A stretch of 45,346 nt of DNA from Deltaproteobacteria bacterium (GTDB lineage: Bacteria; Desulfobacterota; Syntrophia; Syntrophales; UBA8958): contig JAPLJZ010000067.1 of assembly GCA_026388335.1 (NCBI GenBank), positions 1 through 45,346 on the forward strand, written 5' to 3'. The notes below the pieces were generated by a model. That model was not told where the DNA came from. It was given only the letters and a program-made list of their open reading frames with translations, and did no database searches. Made by a program: the position numbers and the translations under genes. This document shows, one piece after another, positions 8,271-17,401 of this stretch; the first letter of the stretch is position 1, and the number at the start of each line of letters is the position of its first letter.

Positions 8271-8480
8271 TCACTTCGACAGGATCATTTCGAGGTAGGT
8301 TCTGGGTTCAAAAGTGCTGATTTCCAGTTTCCGGGCAAGTTCCAGCAGGTCCTTTTCGAGCCTGTCTTGGTCCTCCCCTTTCTTTTCCAGTTCGATGTAG
8401 GCGCCGAGTCCGGTCGATTGATTGATAAGGCATTGCTTTTCATTGATAAGGCATTGCTTTTCACGGTGGGAGCATATGGA
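8271..8480 (-). pseudogene. Relic of a CYTH-domain (class IV adenylate cyclase-like) gene
   Basis: On the minus strand a frame ending at the stop at 8271-8273 reads, near its end, STGLGAYIELE, then a charged helix EDQDRLEKDLLELARKLE, then ISTFEPRTYLEMIL. This order (GLG strand, helix, short strand with R-x-Y-x-E) is the C-terminal end of CYTH proteins such as CyaB, which bind triphosphates. Nothing upstream resembles the N-terminal ExExK signature, and no start codon serves this frame, so the gene has lost its 5' two thirds. Directly upstream of the preserved part is a 21-bp tandem duplication. The rest of 8116-8630 holds only the hairpin at 8140 and no other gene I can support. Confidence 0.5.
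8421..8462. repeat. 21-bp perfect tandem duplication
   Basis: A unit beginning ATTGATAAGG and ending GCTTTTC occurs twice with no spacer, at 8421-8441 and 8442-8462, without mismatch. Its length equals seven codons, so in the CYTH relic frame it repeats EKQCLIN in frame. It looks like replication slippage. Confidence 0.9.
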
Positions 8481-8630
8481 AAATGATCTTGTGTGTCAAT
8501 TGAATTTTGGCCACAAAATATGGAGTGCGGTATCGGTGATGAGGGAAGGTGTGTATCGGGTTGGTCAATCTGCCGGTTGAGCAAAGCGGTTTTGGGCGAA
8601 TAGAAGGCAACTTCTATTGATTAACGGAAA

Positions 8631-9662
8631 TCAGCATACTTGTCCGGTCAACTGGCCGCAGGCGGCGAGGATATCGCTGCCGCGGCTGGCACGGATGATG
8701 GTCGTGTAGTTGTGGTTCAGGAGCACCTGCTGGAAGGATGCCACCGCCTCCGGGGTAGGAGTCCTGAATTGGGATCCGGGGAATTCATTAAAAAGGATCA
8801 GATTCAGCTTGCAATGGAGGTTTTTCAGGAGGAGGGCGACCTTTTCCGCATCTTGAGGACTGTCGTTGACGCCGGCCATAAGGATGTATTCAAAGGTTAG
8901 CCTCCGGCGGCCCGGCATGGGATAGTCCCGGCAGGCCTTCATCAGGTCTTCCAGGGGGTAGCGCTTATTAACGGGCATCAGGTCATTTCTTACCTTATTA
9001 TCCGGGGCGTTGAGGGAAATAGCCAGGTTGACGCAGATGTCTTTGCCAAGTTGAACGATCTTTGGCGCCAGACCGCAGGTGGAGATCGTAACCTTCCGAT
9101 GCGATAATCCCAAACCGGCATCGGAAGTCATGATGCGGACGGCCTTCAGGGTATTGTCGTAGTTTGCCAGGGGTTCGCCCATTCCCATGAGGACAATATT
9201 TTTAACGTTGTGACCTTCCGGGGTCTGGTACTTGAGAGTCGTCAACTGGCCGGTGATCTCCGAAGGCAGGAGGTTACGCTTCAGGCCCAGGGCGCCGGTA
9301 AAACAGAAACGGCATCCCATGGCGCAACCCACCTGGGTGGACAGGCAGGCCGTCCAGTGATTCTTCCCTGGAATCAGCACGCTTTCGATATGAAGCCCAT
9401 CCTGGAGCCGGAGGAGGATTTTTTTAGTGCCGTCTGCCGAGGCCTTGATCTTGACGATCTCCGGGCTGGTCAGGCAGGCCACTTCTGAAAGATGAAGCCG
9501 TAAATCCCGGGAGAGGGTGGTCATCTCCGCAAAGGAGTTGACATCAAACTGATAGACCCACTTCATGATCTGGCGGGCGCGATACTTTTCCTTCCCTAAA
9601 TGGGCAATGAAGAGTTCGATCTCCTCAAATGTCAGGTCTCTGATGTTGACTTGTTTTTTCAC
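8631..9662 (-). CDS. rlmN: 23S rRNA (adenine(2503)-C(2))-methyltransferase RlmN
   Basis: A 343-residue radical-SAM methyltransferase that methylates C2 of A2503 in 23S rRNA and, in E. coli, A37 of several tRNAs. The cluster motif CAMGCRFC is near residue 112, MGMGEPL follows near residue 160, and the C-terminal AACGQL holds the cysteine that forms the protein-RNA adduct. Length is normal for the family. The start is GTG at 9662, inside a four-base GTGA overlap with the idh stop codon, so translation is probably coupled. It is the last gene of acn-idh-rlmN on the minus strand. A damaged second copy of its two ends lies at 2317-2540. Confidence 0.96.
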   Translation of the reverse strand: MKKQVNIRDLTFEEIELFIAHLGKEKYRARQIMKWVYQFDVNSFAEMTTLSRDLRLHLSEVACLTSPEIVKIKASADGTKKILLRLQDGLHIESVLIPGKNHWTACLSTQVGCAMGCRFCFTGALGLKRNLLPSEITGQLTTLKYQTPEGHNVKNIVLMGMGEPLANYDNTLKAVRIMTSDAGLGLSHRKVTISTCGLAPKIVQLGKDICVNLAISLNAPDNKVRNDLMPVNKRYPLEDLMKACRDYPMPGRRRLTFEYILMAGVNDSPQDAEKVALLLKNLHCKLNLILFNEFPGSQFRTPTPEAVASFQQVLLNHNYTTIIRASRGSDILAACGQLTGQVC

Positions 9663-10885
9663 GCCAGTTTCTTTTGCAGTCTTTCCCCGATCGCGTCGAT
9701 AAAGGCTTTGGTGCTGACTTTTCTGTTCGTCGGACCTTTTTCCGCGACGGCCAGCAGATCACCGGTCATAATGCCGGATTCCACCGTTTCGATGGCCGCC
9801 TCCTCGATAGCGTCGGCGAAGGCCATGACGTCGGGAGAATGGTCGAGTTCCCCCCTTTTGCGCAGCCCGCCCGTCCAGGCAAAGATGAGGGCCATGGAAT
9901 TTGTCGAGGTTTCCTCTCCCTGAAGATGTTTGTAGTAGTGCTTCTGGACCGTGCCGTGGGCGGCCTCGTATTCGAAATAGCCGCGGGGGGAGACGAGGAC
10001 GGAGGTCATCATCGCCAGGCTGCCGTTGGCGGAGGCGATCATATCCGACATGACATCGCCGTCGTAATTCTTAAGGGCCCACAAAAGGCCACCCTCCGAG
10101 CGGACAATGCGGGCGACGGCGTCATCGATAAGGGTAAAGAAATATTCGATCCCAGCGTCTGCAAATGACTTTTTCCAGTTTGCCTCATATTCCCGGTCGA
10201 AAATAACCCTGAAATGGGCGTCGTAGGTCTTGGAAATGGTATCCTTGGTACTGAACCAGAGATCCACCTTCTGGTCGAGGGCATAGGCGAAACAGGCCTT
10301 GGCAAAGCTGGCGATGGAGGCGTCGGTGTTGTGAATGCCCTGAATGATCCCGGGTCCGGAGAAATCATGAATGGTGTTCCTGAGGATCTCTCCCCCGCCG
10401 TCCGGGGTAAAGACGATTTCCGCCTTGCCGGCCCCGGGAATTCTCAACTCCGCATTGCTGTATACATCTCCGTATGCGTGTCTGCCGATGATGATCGGCC
10501 GCTTCCAGGTGGAAATAAAGGGTTTGATATTTCCGGCAAAAATGGGGGTACGAAAAACTGTTCCGTCCAGCATGGCCCGGATGGTCCCATTGGGACTCTT
10601 CCACTGTTCCTTCAGATCGTATTCCCGGACACGGTCTTCCGTGGGCGTGATGGTGGCGCATTTTACCCCCACACCGTGCTTCATGATGGCCTTTGCCGCG
10701 TCAATCGTTACCTGATCGTTCGTTTCATCGCGATGCTTTACATGGAGGTCGTAATACTCAAGGGTAATATCAAAATATGGTAAAATCAGCCGGTCTTTGA
10801 CGAATTGCCACATGATCCGGGTCATCTCATCGCCGTCCAATTCCACCAAGGGAGTTTTAACAAGAATCTTTTTTTTCATATTCAT
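9659..10885 (-). CDS. Isocitrate dehydrogenase, eukaryote-like (type II)
   Basis: About 408 residues of the isocitrate/isopropylmalate dehydrogenase family, oxidising isocitrate to 2-oxoglutarate and CO2. It matches the subfamily of human IDH1/2, not E. coli Icd. Visible motifs are ELDGDEMTR near the N terminus, [16 protein letters not shown] (the arginine equals IDH1 R132), KYDGDVMSD-like NYDGDVMSD, and [10 protein letters not shown] then ETSTNS. In IDH1 the cofactor loop is HGTVTRHY, with Arg and His holding the NADP phosphate; here the Arg is Lys. The start is uncertain: I prefer ATG 10885 (GGAG nine bases before) to ATG 10900. It lies 95 bp after aconitase and overlaps rlmN by four bases. 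In a syntroph it probably supplies 2-oxoglutarate. Confidence 0.94.
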   Translation of the reverse strand: MNMKKKILVKTPLVELDGDEMTRIMWQFVKDRLILPYFDITLEYYDLHVKHRDETNDQVTIDAAKAIMKHGVGVKCATITPTEDRVREYDLKEQWKSPNGTIRAMLDGTVFRTPIFAGNIKPFISTWKRPIIIGRHAYGDVYSNAELRIPGAGKAEIVFTPDGGGEILRNTIHDFSGPGIIQGIHNTDASIASFAKACFAYALDQKVDLWFSTKDTISKTYDAHFRVIFDREYEANWKKSFADAGIEYFFTLIDDAVARIVRSEGGLLWALKNYDGDVMSDMIASANGSLAMMTSVLVSPRGYFEYEAAHGTVQKHYYKHLQGEETSTNSMALIFAWTGGLRKRGELDHSPDVMAFADAIEEAAIETVESGIMTGDLLAVAEKGPTNRKVSTKAFIDAIGERLQKKLA

Positions 10886-10980
10886 ATAACCGGGCTCCAT
10901 CGTATTTTTTGTCCCTGTCTCGATAGTGCTCGTTTATGCAGGGAATTGTTAAGTTAATGACCGCGGTGATCGAGACGCCG

Positions 10981-12912
10981 TTATTGGGCGTTCAACGCGC
11001 CGCCGGCAAGAATCAGCTTTTGCTGCCGGTCCGTCAATTCATAAACCACGGGAAAGGCGCTACCGCTGGTGATGTTGCTAACCTGTAGAGGGGCGCACCT
11101 TTTCAGGGCATCTCTTATGCCCGGAATCTGGAGGAGATCTCCGGAGTTGATCTTTTCGTAATCTTCCCCGTTTTGGAAGATAAGGGGTAGAATGCCGAAG
11201 TTAATGAGATTTGCGGCATGAATGCGTTCAAATGTCTTGGCAATAACCACCTTCACCCCGAGAAACATGGGACAGAGGGCGGCATGCTCTCTTGACGATC
11301 CCTGACCGTAAGATTGACCGGCAATAATGATGTTCTGACGGCCGCTGTCGCGAATCTGGAGGGCCCGCTTGTAGAAATGGCGGTCCAGAGGCTCAAAGAC
11401 ATATTGAGAGTATCTGGAAATATTTGACCGGTACTTCATCCTGGCCCCGGCAGGGATGATATGATCGGTGGTGATCTTGTCTCCGACTTTGATCGTTACC
11501 TCGCCGTCAATATCATCGGGCAGGGGATTGTTCCTGGGAGGAGCGCCGATGTTGGGACCTCTGACGATTTCCACCTTTCCCCGCTCCTCCGTTTCGAGAG
11601 GACGCAGAATCATTCCGTCATCGACATGATATTTCTTGGGGAAAGAAATGAATGGCAAGGTAGCGCCGAGATCACGGGGGTCGGTCAGTCGGCCGGTAAG
11701 GGCTGACGCCACTGCCGTTTCCGGACTGACCAGGTAGATATCCGCATCCCTGGTTCCGGAACGTCCAAAGAAATTGCGATTTGACGTGCGCAGGGAGACG
11801 GATTTGGAAGGGGGGCTCTGGCTGTTGCCGATACAGAAGCCACAGGCATTTTCCATGATCCTGGCACCGGAGGCAATGATGTGGGTGAGGTAACCGTCCC
11901 GGATGATGTTTTCCAGGACCTGGCGTGATCCCGGGGCGATAATCAGGCTCACATCGGCGTGAACAGTCTTACCGCGAAGGATTTCGGCGATGGTAGCCAG
12001 GTCTTTATAGGAAGAATTAGTGCAACTGCCGATGCAGATCTGCTGGACCGGAATGGGGCCGATTTCTCTGACGGAACTGATATGATCGGGGCTGTGGGGT
12101 CTGGCCGCAAGAGGTTCGAGGTGAGAGAGCTCGATGGTTGTCTCACCGTCATAAACAGCGTCCAGATCTGCCTGCAGGGGGGACCAGTCTTTGCCCCGGT
12201 CCTGGGCCTTCAGAAAACGCCTGGTCATGTCGTCGCTGGGGAAAACCGAGGTGGTCACACCGCACTCCGCCCCCATATTGGCAATCGTGGCCCGCTCCGG
12301 GACGCTGAGAGACAAGAGGCCATCGCCGCCGTATTCGAAGATCCTCCCGACATTGCCCTTGGTTGTGAAGATACTGAGGATCTTCAGAATGATGTCTTTG
12401 GCTGATACCCAGGGAGAGAGTTTTCCCAGGAGATTGATGCGAAACACCTTTGGACTCTGGAGATAAAATGGTTTTCCGGCCATGGCCAAAGCTACATCGA
12501 GGCCGCCGGCACCGATCGCAAGCATGCCGAGGGCTCCCGCCGTGGGGGTATGGCTGTCGGAACCGATAAGGGTTTCCCCCGGCTTTCCGAAACGTTCGAG
12601 ATGAACCTGATGACAGATACCGTTTCCCGCCCGGGAAAGATGGATACCGAATCGCCTGGCGACGCTTTGCAGGTAACGGTGGTCGTCGGCGTTCTCAAAA
12701 CCGATCTGAATTGTATTGTGATCAATGTAACTTACCGACAAGTTGGTCCTGATCTCCGGCAGATTCATCGATTCAAACTGCAAATAGGCCATGGTGCCGG
12801 TTGCATCCTGAGTCAGCGTCTGATCGATACGGATACCGATCTCCTCGCCGGGCAGATATTTACCTGACTCCATATGGGCGTTGATTATCTTCTCGGTGAT
12901 GGTCTTTCCCAT
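10981..12912 (-). CDS. acn: Aconitate hydratase, Aquifex-type
   Basis: A 643-residue aconitase that interconverts citrate and isocitrate. The [4Fe-4S] ligands are visible: C297 in IGSCTNSS, and C357 and C360 in CGFCIG. The active-site stretches SDSHTPT (residues 118-124) and GQSYGQGSSREH (C-terminal swivel domain) are present. Length matches the shorter aconitase form of Aquifex and many deltaproteobacteria, not the 850-900 residue AcnA/AcnB. The ATG at 12912 has only a weak ribosome site. It is the first gene of the acn-idh-rlmN run, and the two TCA enzymes work in sequence. A terminator for the upstream gene lies at 12952-12980. Confidence 0.95.
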   Translation of the reverse strand: MGKTITEKIINAHMESGKYLPGEEIGIRIDQTLTQDATGTMAYLQFESMNLPEIRTNLSVSYIDHNTIQIGFENADDHRYLQSVARRFGIHLSRAGNGICHQVHLERFGKPGETLIGSDSHTPTAGALGMLAIGAGGLDVALAMAGKPFYLQSPKVFRINLLGKLSPWVSAKDIILKILSIFTTKGNVGRIFEYGGDGLLSLSVPERATIANMGAECGVTTSVFPSDDMTRRFLKAQDRGKDWSPLQADLDAVYDGETTIELSHLEPLAARPHSPDHISSVREIGPIPVQQICIGSCTNSSYKDLATIAEILRGKTVHADVSLIIAPGSRQVLENIIRDGYLTHIIASGARIMENACGFCIGNSQSPPSKSVSLRTSNRNFFGRSGTRDADIYLVSPETAVASALTGRLTDPRDLGATLPFISFPKKYHVDDGMILRPLETEERGKVEIVRGPNIGAPPRNNPLPDDIDGEVTIKVGDKITTDHIIPAGARMKYRSNISRYSQYVFEPLDRHFYKRALQIRDSGRQNIIIAGQSYGQGSSREHAALCPMFLGVKVVIAKTFERIHAANLINFGILPLIFQNGEDYEKINSGDLLQIPGIRDALKRCAPLQVSNITSGSAFPVVYELTDRQQKLILAGGALNAQ

Positions 12913-12951
12913 AGTGATAGCCGATTCTCTTTTTTTCCGTCCTTATTAATG

Positions 12952-12980
12952 AAAAGGGCACGGCGATGGAGGCCGTGCCC
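12952..12980 (-). terminator. Rho-independent terminator after the LysM-NlpC gene
   Basis: Read on the minus strand, GGGCACGGC and GCCGTGCCC form a 9-bp GC-rich stem (12956-12980) followed at once by TTTT. It lies about 80 bp past the stop of the LysM-NlpC gene and upstream of acn, so it separates the two transcripts. Confidence 0.7.
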
Positions 12981-13061
12981 GCAATCTTTTCTGTTTGAAA
13001 AAATATCCGCCTAATCCTTCGTTGCCAGGATGATGGCTATTCCCATGTTTTTCTTCGTTAA

Positions 13062-13998
13062 TTAAATATCGTTATCCGCTTCGAGAGCCTTTAAGCGTAC
13101 TGCTTTGATAAAACGCTGGTTGTAATAGGGTTTGTCGAGGCTGTCGATACGAACATGGCGGTCGCGCTTTCCTGAGGAGGCATGAACAAACTGGTTGTTG
13201 CCGATGTAAATGCCTACGTGGCCGACTAAAGCCCTTCTGGTGTTGAAAAATACGAGATCGCCTTCCGTCAATTCTCCCTTGGCGACCTTCATCCCGACCC
13301 TGGCCTGTTCTCTTGCTGTGCGGGGAAGATTCACATCGAAGAACTCATAGATTTTTCTGACAGAGAAAGCCTTTGGCAACCTTAACGACGAGGTCACGCT
13401 CCTCCGGGTCTCTCCACTTGCCCAGCGGATCCTCCGAATACTGAATATCACTCTCCAGTTCGGCGGTCTTCTCCATGACCGGGTTTTCATCGGGAAGCAG
13501 ATCTTCTTCCCCGTCATTTTCGATGAAGTCAGGCTGGGCAGTCTTTTTTTGCCTAAGCTGTCGCGCTTCATTATCAGGTGCGGACTTGACCAGGGCAAGC
13601 TTTTGACCGGTGCGAAGCTTACTCTTCTGGAGGTGATTCAGCGCTTTGATGTCGCTGATGGATGAACCCGTTTTCTTCGCAATTCCATAAACTGTGTCGC
13701 CCTTTTTAACTACATAGAACTGAGCGGCTTTTTGGGGTTGTGATTTCGTCCCTTTTGCGAGCTTCCGGGAACCATCGGTGGGAATAGTCAGCGCTTTTCC
13801 CCGCTTTAAGGCGTTTCCTTGCAGTCCGTTGGCTTCTTTGATACTCTGGGTCGAGACCCCGTATTTTTTTGCGATCCGGGCGAGGCTGTCGCCTCTTTTT
13901 ACCTTGTATTGCTGGTCTGCAAATCCATCTGTGCAGATCAGCAATGTAAAGAACAGGACACTCAGTCCCATCCATAGGAAAATCCGCCGTTCCATCAT
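13062..13998 (-). pseudogene. LysM-NlpC/P60 cell-wall hydrolase, frameshifted, catalytic Cys lost
   Basis: One ancestral gene is split over two frames. The first part (13998 down to 13345) encodes a signal peptide or anchor (residues 8-27), two LysM repeats (YKVKRGDSLARIAKKYG and YVVKKGDTVYGIAKKTG) and a linker, then reaches VVKVAKGFL and a stop four codons later. In another frame the second part starts at VRKIYEFFDVNLPRTAREQ and continues with GDLVFFN, GHVGIYIG (catalytic His) and FVHAS to the stop at 13062. NlpC/P60 enzymes have about 20 residues between these parts, including the nucleophile in the D-C-S motif; they are missing here. So a deletion near 13357-13372 removed the nucleophile and shifted the frame. 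A truncated LysM protein could still be made. AAGGAGGT precedes ATG 13998/13995. Confidence 0.85.
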
Positions 13999-14307
13999 GA
14001 GTACCTCCTTAATTGTAATTCGGGGGTTGCTTCATTTATTAACGGTGCACAGATTTAGGTGATGGATGATAAACCGTACACAAGAATCGAGGCACCCTTG
14101 TACAAGAAAAATTCCCCTAAGTCAAAATATTTTTTCAGTGAGCCAATTGCAACCCCCCCCTTTCTGTCATTTCCGCAACGATTCTGAGCGGGAATGGGTT
14201 CTAACTACTTTTAAAACCATATCCCCGATAGAGTCATTCGGAGATGACGGAGCGTTTTGCAATTACCTCGCTTGAAAAATAAAACGATGTAGTTTATGTA
14301 GAACGCC
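13999..14307. other. 309-bp divergent intergenic region
   Basis: This lies between the LysM-NlpC gene (minus) and mtgA (plus). Besides the minus-strand promoter candidate at 14097-14125 there is only a weak plus-strand candidate, TTGAAA at 14272-14277 and TATGTA at 14295-14300 (17-base spacer), very close to the mtgA start. A run of eight C residues lies at about 14152-14159. I see no gene or RNA here. Confidence 0.4.
14097..14125 (-). promoter_or_regulatory. Candidate promoter for the LysM-NlpC gene
   Basis: On the minus strand TTGACT (14125-14120) and TACAAG (14102-14097) are 17 bases apart, matching the consensus at five and four of six positions. The start point would be near 14090, leaving a leader of about 95 nt. 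Confidence 0.4.
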
Positions 14308-15189
14308 ATGTGGAAAAAGTTGATTTTCATAACACTCATTATTCTGGTTGGGGCGCTGTCTCTTAACATTGGTTATTATTTCCTGTTCCCCGATGTTGCT
14401 GCCCTTGGAAAAACCAACCCCAAGAAAACCGCTTTCATGGAATACCGGGAAAAAGAATGGCAGCGGGAAGGGAAAAAGAAAAAAATCCAACAAAGGTGGG
14501 TCTCCTCGTCCCAGATCTCACCGTATGTCGTCAAGGCCGTTATTATAGCCGAGGACGACAAATTCTGGAAGCATGAAGGATTTGATTTCGAGGCCATGCA
14601 GAAAGCCATTGAGAAAGACATTCAGAAGGGGAAATTCAAGGTCGGTGGGAGTACCATCAGTCAGCAACTTGCCAAGAACTTGTATCTTTCGCCGTCCAAG
14701 AATCCCATCCGGAAGATTAAGGAGGCCATCCTTACCTGGCGGATCGAGGAGCATCTGTCGAAAAAACGCATTATTGAAATCTATCTGAACGTCGCCGAGT
14801 GGGGCGACGGCGTTTTTGGCATCGAGATGGCTGCCCGCACCCACTTTGGTAAATCAGCCGCCGCCTTGAATGCCTTGGAAGCAGCAAGATTGGCGGCGGT
14901 GCTCCCTAATCCCAGAAAATTCAATCCCACCGGGACGTCACGATATGTTTCCGGTCGCGCCGAACGGATTTATCAGATCATGGTCAGAAGAGGTATTGTC
15001 ATTCCGGAATATGAGGATGTGATGAAGGATGCGACCGACCTGGGGGTGCAACTGGAAAAACAGGATCCCGAAGCCATGAAAAAATTGGAAAATCAGGTGG
15101 ACACCTGGAAGAAGGAAACTGCCGAAGCATCCCTCAAGAAAGAACCTCCGGCTCAGGGGGAAGGCAATAAGGAATCTGATCGGGATTGA
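14308..15189 (+). CDS. mtgA: Monofunctional peptidoglycan glycosyltransferase
   Basis: A 293-residue GT51 glycosyltransferase that polymerises lipid II into glycan strands at the outer face of the inner membrane. One N-terminal anchor helix is at residues 5-27. The family motifs follow in order: AEDDKFWKHEG (catalytic Glu, near residue 81), GGSTISQQLAKNLYL, RKIKE, KKRIIEIYLNVAEWG with the second acidic residue, and ARLAAVLPNPRKFNP. There is no transpeptidase domain. After residue 240 a charged, probably disordered tail of about 50 residues goes beyond the usual length. The ATG at 14308 has a poor ribosome site. It opens a long plus-strand gene run up to 21890, and the flavodiiron gene follows 56 bp later. 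Confidence 0.94.
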   Translation: MWKKLIFITLIILVGALSLNIGYYFLFPDVAALGKTNPKKTAFMEYREKEWQREGKKKKIQQRWVSSSQISPYVVKAVIIAEDDKFWKHEGFDFEAMQKAIEKDIQKGKFKVGGSTISQQLAKNLYLSPSKNPIRKIKEAILTWRIEEHLSKKRIIEIYLNVAEWGDGVFGIEMAARTHFGKSAAALNALEAARLAAVLPNPRKFNPTGTSRYVSGRAERIYQIMVRRGIVIPEYEDVMKDATDLGVQLEKQDPEAMKKLENQVDTWKKETAEASLKKEPPAQGEGNKESDRD

Positions 15190-15245
15190 CAGATAAACCA
15201 CCAAATGTTACAAGTCCGTTCGTAAAAACACAACCGGGAGTGAAA

Positions 15246-16445
15246 ATGGCAGACGTATACAAGGCGGTTAAACTGACGGACAGGGTCTACTGGGTTGGGG
15301 CCATCGACTGGACGATCCGTGACTTTCATGGTTATACCACTCCCAGGGGAAGTACATACAATGCCTATCTGATTCTGGCGGACAAGATAACCCTGGTGGA
15401 TACGGTTAAGGCGCCCTTTAGGGAGGAGCTTTTAAGCCGCATTGCCTCGGTAGTGGATCCAAAGGATATTCAGGTGATTGTATCCAACCATTCCGAAATG
15501 GATCATTCGGGCTGTCTTGCCGATATGATCAATCTGATCGAGCCGGAAAAGGTAGTCGCCTCAACCATGGGAGCCAAGACCCTACGGGACATCTTTCATC
15601 TGGACCGGGAGATAATATCCGTAAAGGACGGAGAACAGCTCAGTCTGGGGAACCTGACCCTCCGTTTTATGGAAACACGGATGATTCATTGGCCCGACAG
15701 TATGTTTTCCTATCTCCCCGAGGAAGAGATCCTCTTTTCCCATGATGCCTTCGGGATGCACCTGGCTTCTGCCGAACGTTTCGACGATGAGATCGATCCC
15801 GCCATTCTCCAATATGAGGGGGCGACCTATTTTGCCAACATCCTGCTTCCCTATTCATCCCTGGTAACAAGGTTGCTTGGACGGGTTGGATCTTCAGGGA
15901 TGGCCTTCAAATACATCGCCCCGGATCATGGGCCTGTCTGGCGCAAGGATATTGGGGGAACTATCGGGAGATACGGCGATTGGGCGGCTCAAAAACCGAC
16001 CCGTAAGGCCGTCGTTGTTTATGGTACCATGTGGCACAGCACGGAACGTATGGCCAGGGCGATCAGTGAGGGACTCGCGAACGGCGGCGCGATCGCCAGA
16101 TGCATGTCCCTGGACGTTTTTCATCGCAGTAACGTCGCATATGAAGTCCTCGACGCCGGCGCCCTGGTGATCGGTTCCTCAACCCTCAACAATAACATGC
16201 TTCCCCAGGTTGCCGATGTGCTGACCTATCTGAAGGGGCTCCGGCCGGTGAATCTTATGGGAGCATCTTTCGGTTCTTACGGCTGGAGCGGCGAGGCGCC
16301 GGGACAGATTGCTGAGATTCTGAAGGAGATGAAAATAGAAGTGATGGTCGAACCCATGAAGGTTCAACATGTGCCCCGGGAAAATGATCTGGCCCGCTGC
16401 TATGCCCTGGGGGAGGATATAGCCCTGCAATTGAGAAGAAATTAA
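15246..16445 (+). CDS. Flavodiiron protein (A-type flavoprotein), O2/NO reductase
   Basis: About 399 residues with an N-terminal metallo-beta-lactamase domain and a C-terminal flavodoxin domain. Diiron ligands are visible: H82, E84, D86 and H87 in NHSEMDHSG, then the histidine in MIHWPDS, the aspartate in SHDAFGMH, and the histidine in APDHGPVW. The FMN loop is YGTMWHSTERMA. The family reduces O2 to water or NO to N2O with electrons from rubredoxin, which is encoded two genes downstream. The ATG at 15246 has GGGAG six bases upstream and starts right at the conserved MADVYKAVKLTDRVYW; an open frame extends upstream to 15186 but lacks a site. It is cytoplasmic and part of an oxygen-defence set. 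Confidence 0.95.
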   Translation: MADVYKAVKLTDRVYWVGAIDWTIRDFHGYTTPRGSTYNAYLILADKITLVDTVKAPFREELLSRIASVVDPKDIQVIVSNHSEMDHSGCLADMINLIEPEKVVASTMGAKTLRDIFHLDREIISVKDGEQLSLGNLTLRFMETRMIHWPDSMFSYLPEEEILFSHDAFGMHLASAERFDDEIDPAILQYEGATYFANILLPYSSLVTRLLGRVGSSGMAFKYIAPDHGPVWRKDIGGTIGRYGDWAAQKPTRKAVVVYGTMWHSTERMARAISEGLANGGAIARCMSLDVFHRSNVAYEVLDAGALVIGSSTLNNNMLPQVADVLTYLKGLRPVNLMGASFGSYGWSGEAPGQIAEILKEMKIEVMVEPMKVQHVPRENDLARCYALGEDIALQLRRN

Positions 16446-16454
16446 GGAGGTTGC

Positions 16455-17186
16455 ATGAAAAAGTCGAAAGGATCGTCCATTCTAATGTTAGCGGTGGCTT
16501 TTCTGATTGCCGGGGCCTTTGCTGCACAGGCGGAGAAGTATATCCCGGAAAACGCTATTGCGGCGTCTGTGAACTGGGGCAATGGCAAGGTCTATTTCTT
16601 TAAGGGCGATCGCTACGTGCGTTATTCCGCGAAGCCGGACTTGGCTGAAGATCTCATGGGAGACAGGGCCGACCCCGGCTATCCGAAACCCATAAACAGC
16701 GAAACATGGCCGGGTCTGAACTGGACGGATATTAACGCCGTGGTCAATATGGGAAACGGTAAAGCTTGTTTCTTCAAGGGGAAAGAATACCTCCAGTACG
16801 ATATCAATGCCGACAAGGCCGATCCGGGATATCCGAAACCCATCAATGAGCAGACCTGGCCGGGTCTGATATGGACCGACGGTGTTGACGCGGCGGTGAA
16901 CTGGGGCAACGGCAAGATCTTTTTTTTCAAGGGCGGTGAATATCTCCGCTATGATATTTCAAGGGGGCGGGCCGATTTCGGGTACCCCAAAAAGATCGAA
17001 GCACGTAACTGGCCGGGAATGATCTGGACTGACGGCATTGACGATGTGGTGAATTGGGGCAACGGTAAGGCCTATTTTTTCAAGGGCTATGAATATATAC
17101 GCTATGATATGCAAGAGGATAGGGCGGACCCGGGTTATCCGAAGCCGGTAAACCGGCAGACTTGGCCGGGGCTCATTAATTGGTGA
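16455..17186 (+). CDS. Exported hemopexin-repeat protein, four-bladed propeller
   Basis: A 243-residue protein with a clear signal peptide (residues 1-26, cut after AQA). Four repeats of about 50 residues follow, starting near residues 36, 94, 144 and 195. Each reads roughly V-N-W-G-N-G-K-x-Y-F-F-K-G-x-E-Y-x-R-Y-D, then a polar stretch with ADPGYPKPI, then TWPGLxWTD. This is the hemopexin fold, one blade per repeat, so the protein is almost nothing but one small propeller in the periplasm or outside. Hemopexin domains bind heme, metal or other proteins; the ligand here is unknown. It begins nine bases after the flavodiiron stop, with AAGGAGG before its ATG, and is followed by rubredoxin after 27 bp. 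So it is cotranscribed with oxygen-defence genes. Confidence 0.88.
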   Translation: MKKSKGSSILMLAVAFLIAGAFAAQAEKYIPENAIAASVNWGNGKVYFFKGDRYVRYSAKPDLAEDLMGDRADPGYPKPINSETWPGLNWTDINAVVNMGNGKACFFKGKEYLQYDINADKADPGYPKPINEQTWPGLIWTDGVDAAVNWGNGKIFFFKGGEYLRYDISRGRADFGYPKKIEARNWPGMIWTDGIDDVVNWGNGKAYFFKGYEYIRYDMQEDRADPGYPKPVNRQTWPGLINW

Positions 17187-17213
17187 AGGCTTCGCAAGGA
17201 GGAGACTTCTAAA

Positions 17214-17372
17214 ATGGAAAAGTACGTTTGCAATATTTGCGGTTATGTCTATGACCCCGAGCAGGGTGATCCGGACGGCGGGATTGCACCGGGGACGGCA
17301 TTTGCGGATCTGCCCGATGACTGGATTTGTCCGATCTGCGGGTCGGGGAAGGACGAATTCGTTCCCGAATAG
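17214..17372 (+). CDS. Rubredoxin
   Basis: A 52-residue rubredoxin with the [Fe(SCys)4] site C6-x2-C9 (CNICGYVYD) and C39-x2-C42 (WICPICG), the family GIAPGT turn and the aromatic core residues. It carries single electrons at low potential, here most likely to the flavodiiron protein encoded two genes upstream and the rubrerythrin immediately downstream. The ATG at 17214 follows AAGGAGGAG at a normal distance. It has no signal peptide and should be cytoplasmic. Confidence 0.96.
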   Translation: MEKYVCNICGYVYDPEQGDPDGGIAPGTAFADLPDDWICPICGSGKDEFVPE

Positions 17373-17401
17373 AACGGTGTTCATGTCAAGAGGAATTGGT
17401 G

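Noticed and set aside
13062-13998. Programmed ribosomal frameshift joining the LysM and NlpC/P60 frames
   Set aside because: A frameshift would not restore the catalytic cysteine segment, which is missing from the DNA; a deletion explains both facts.
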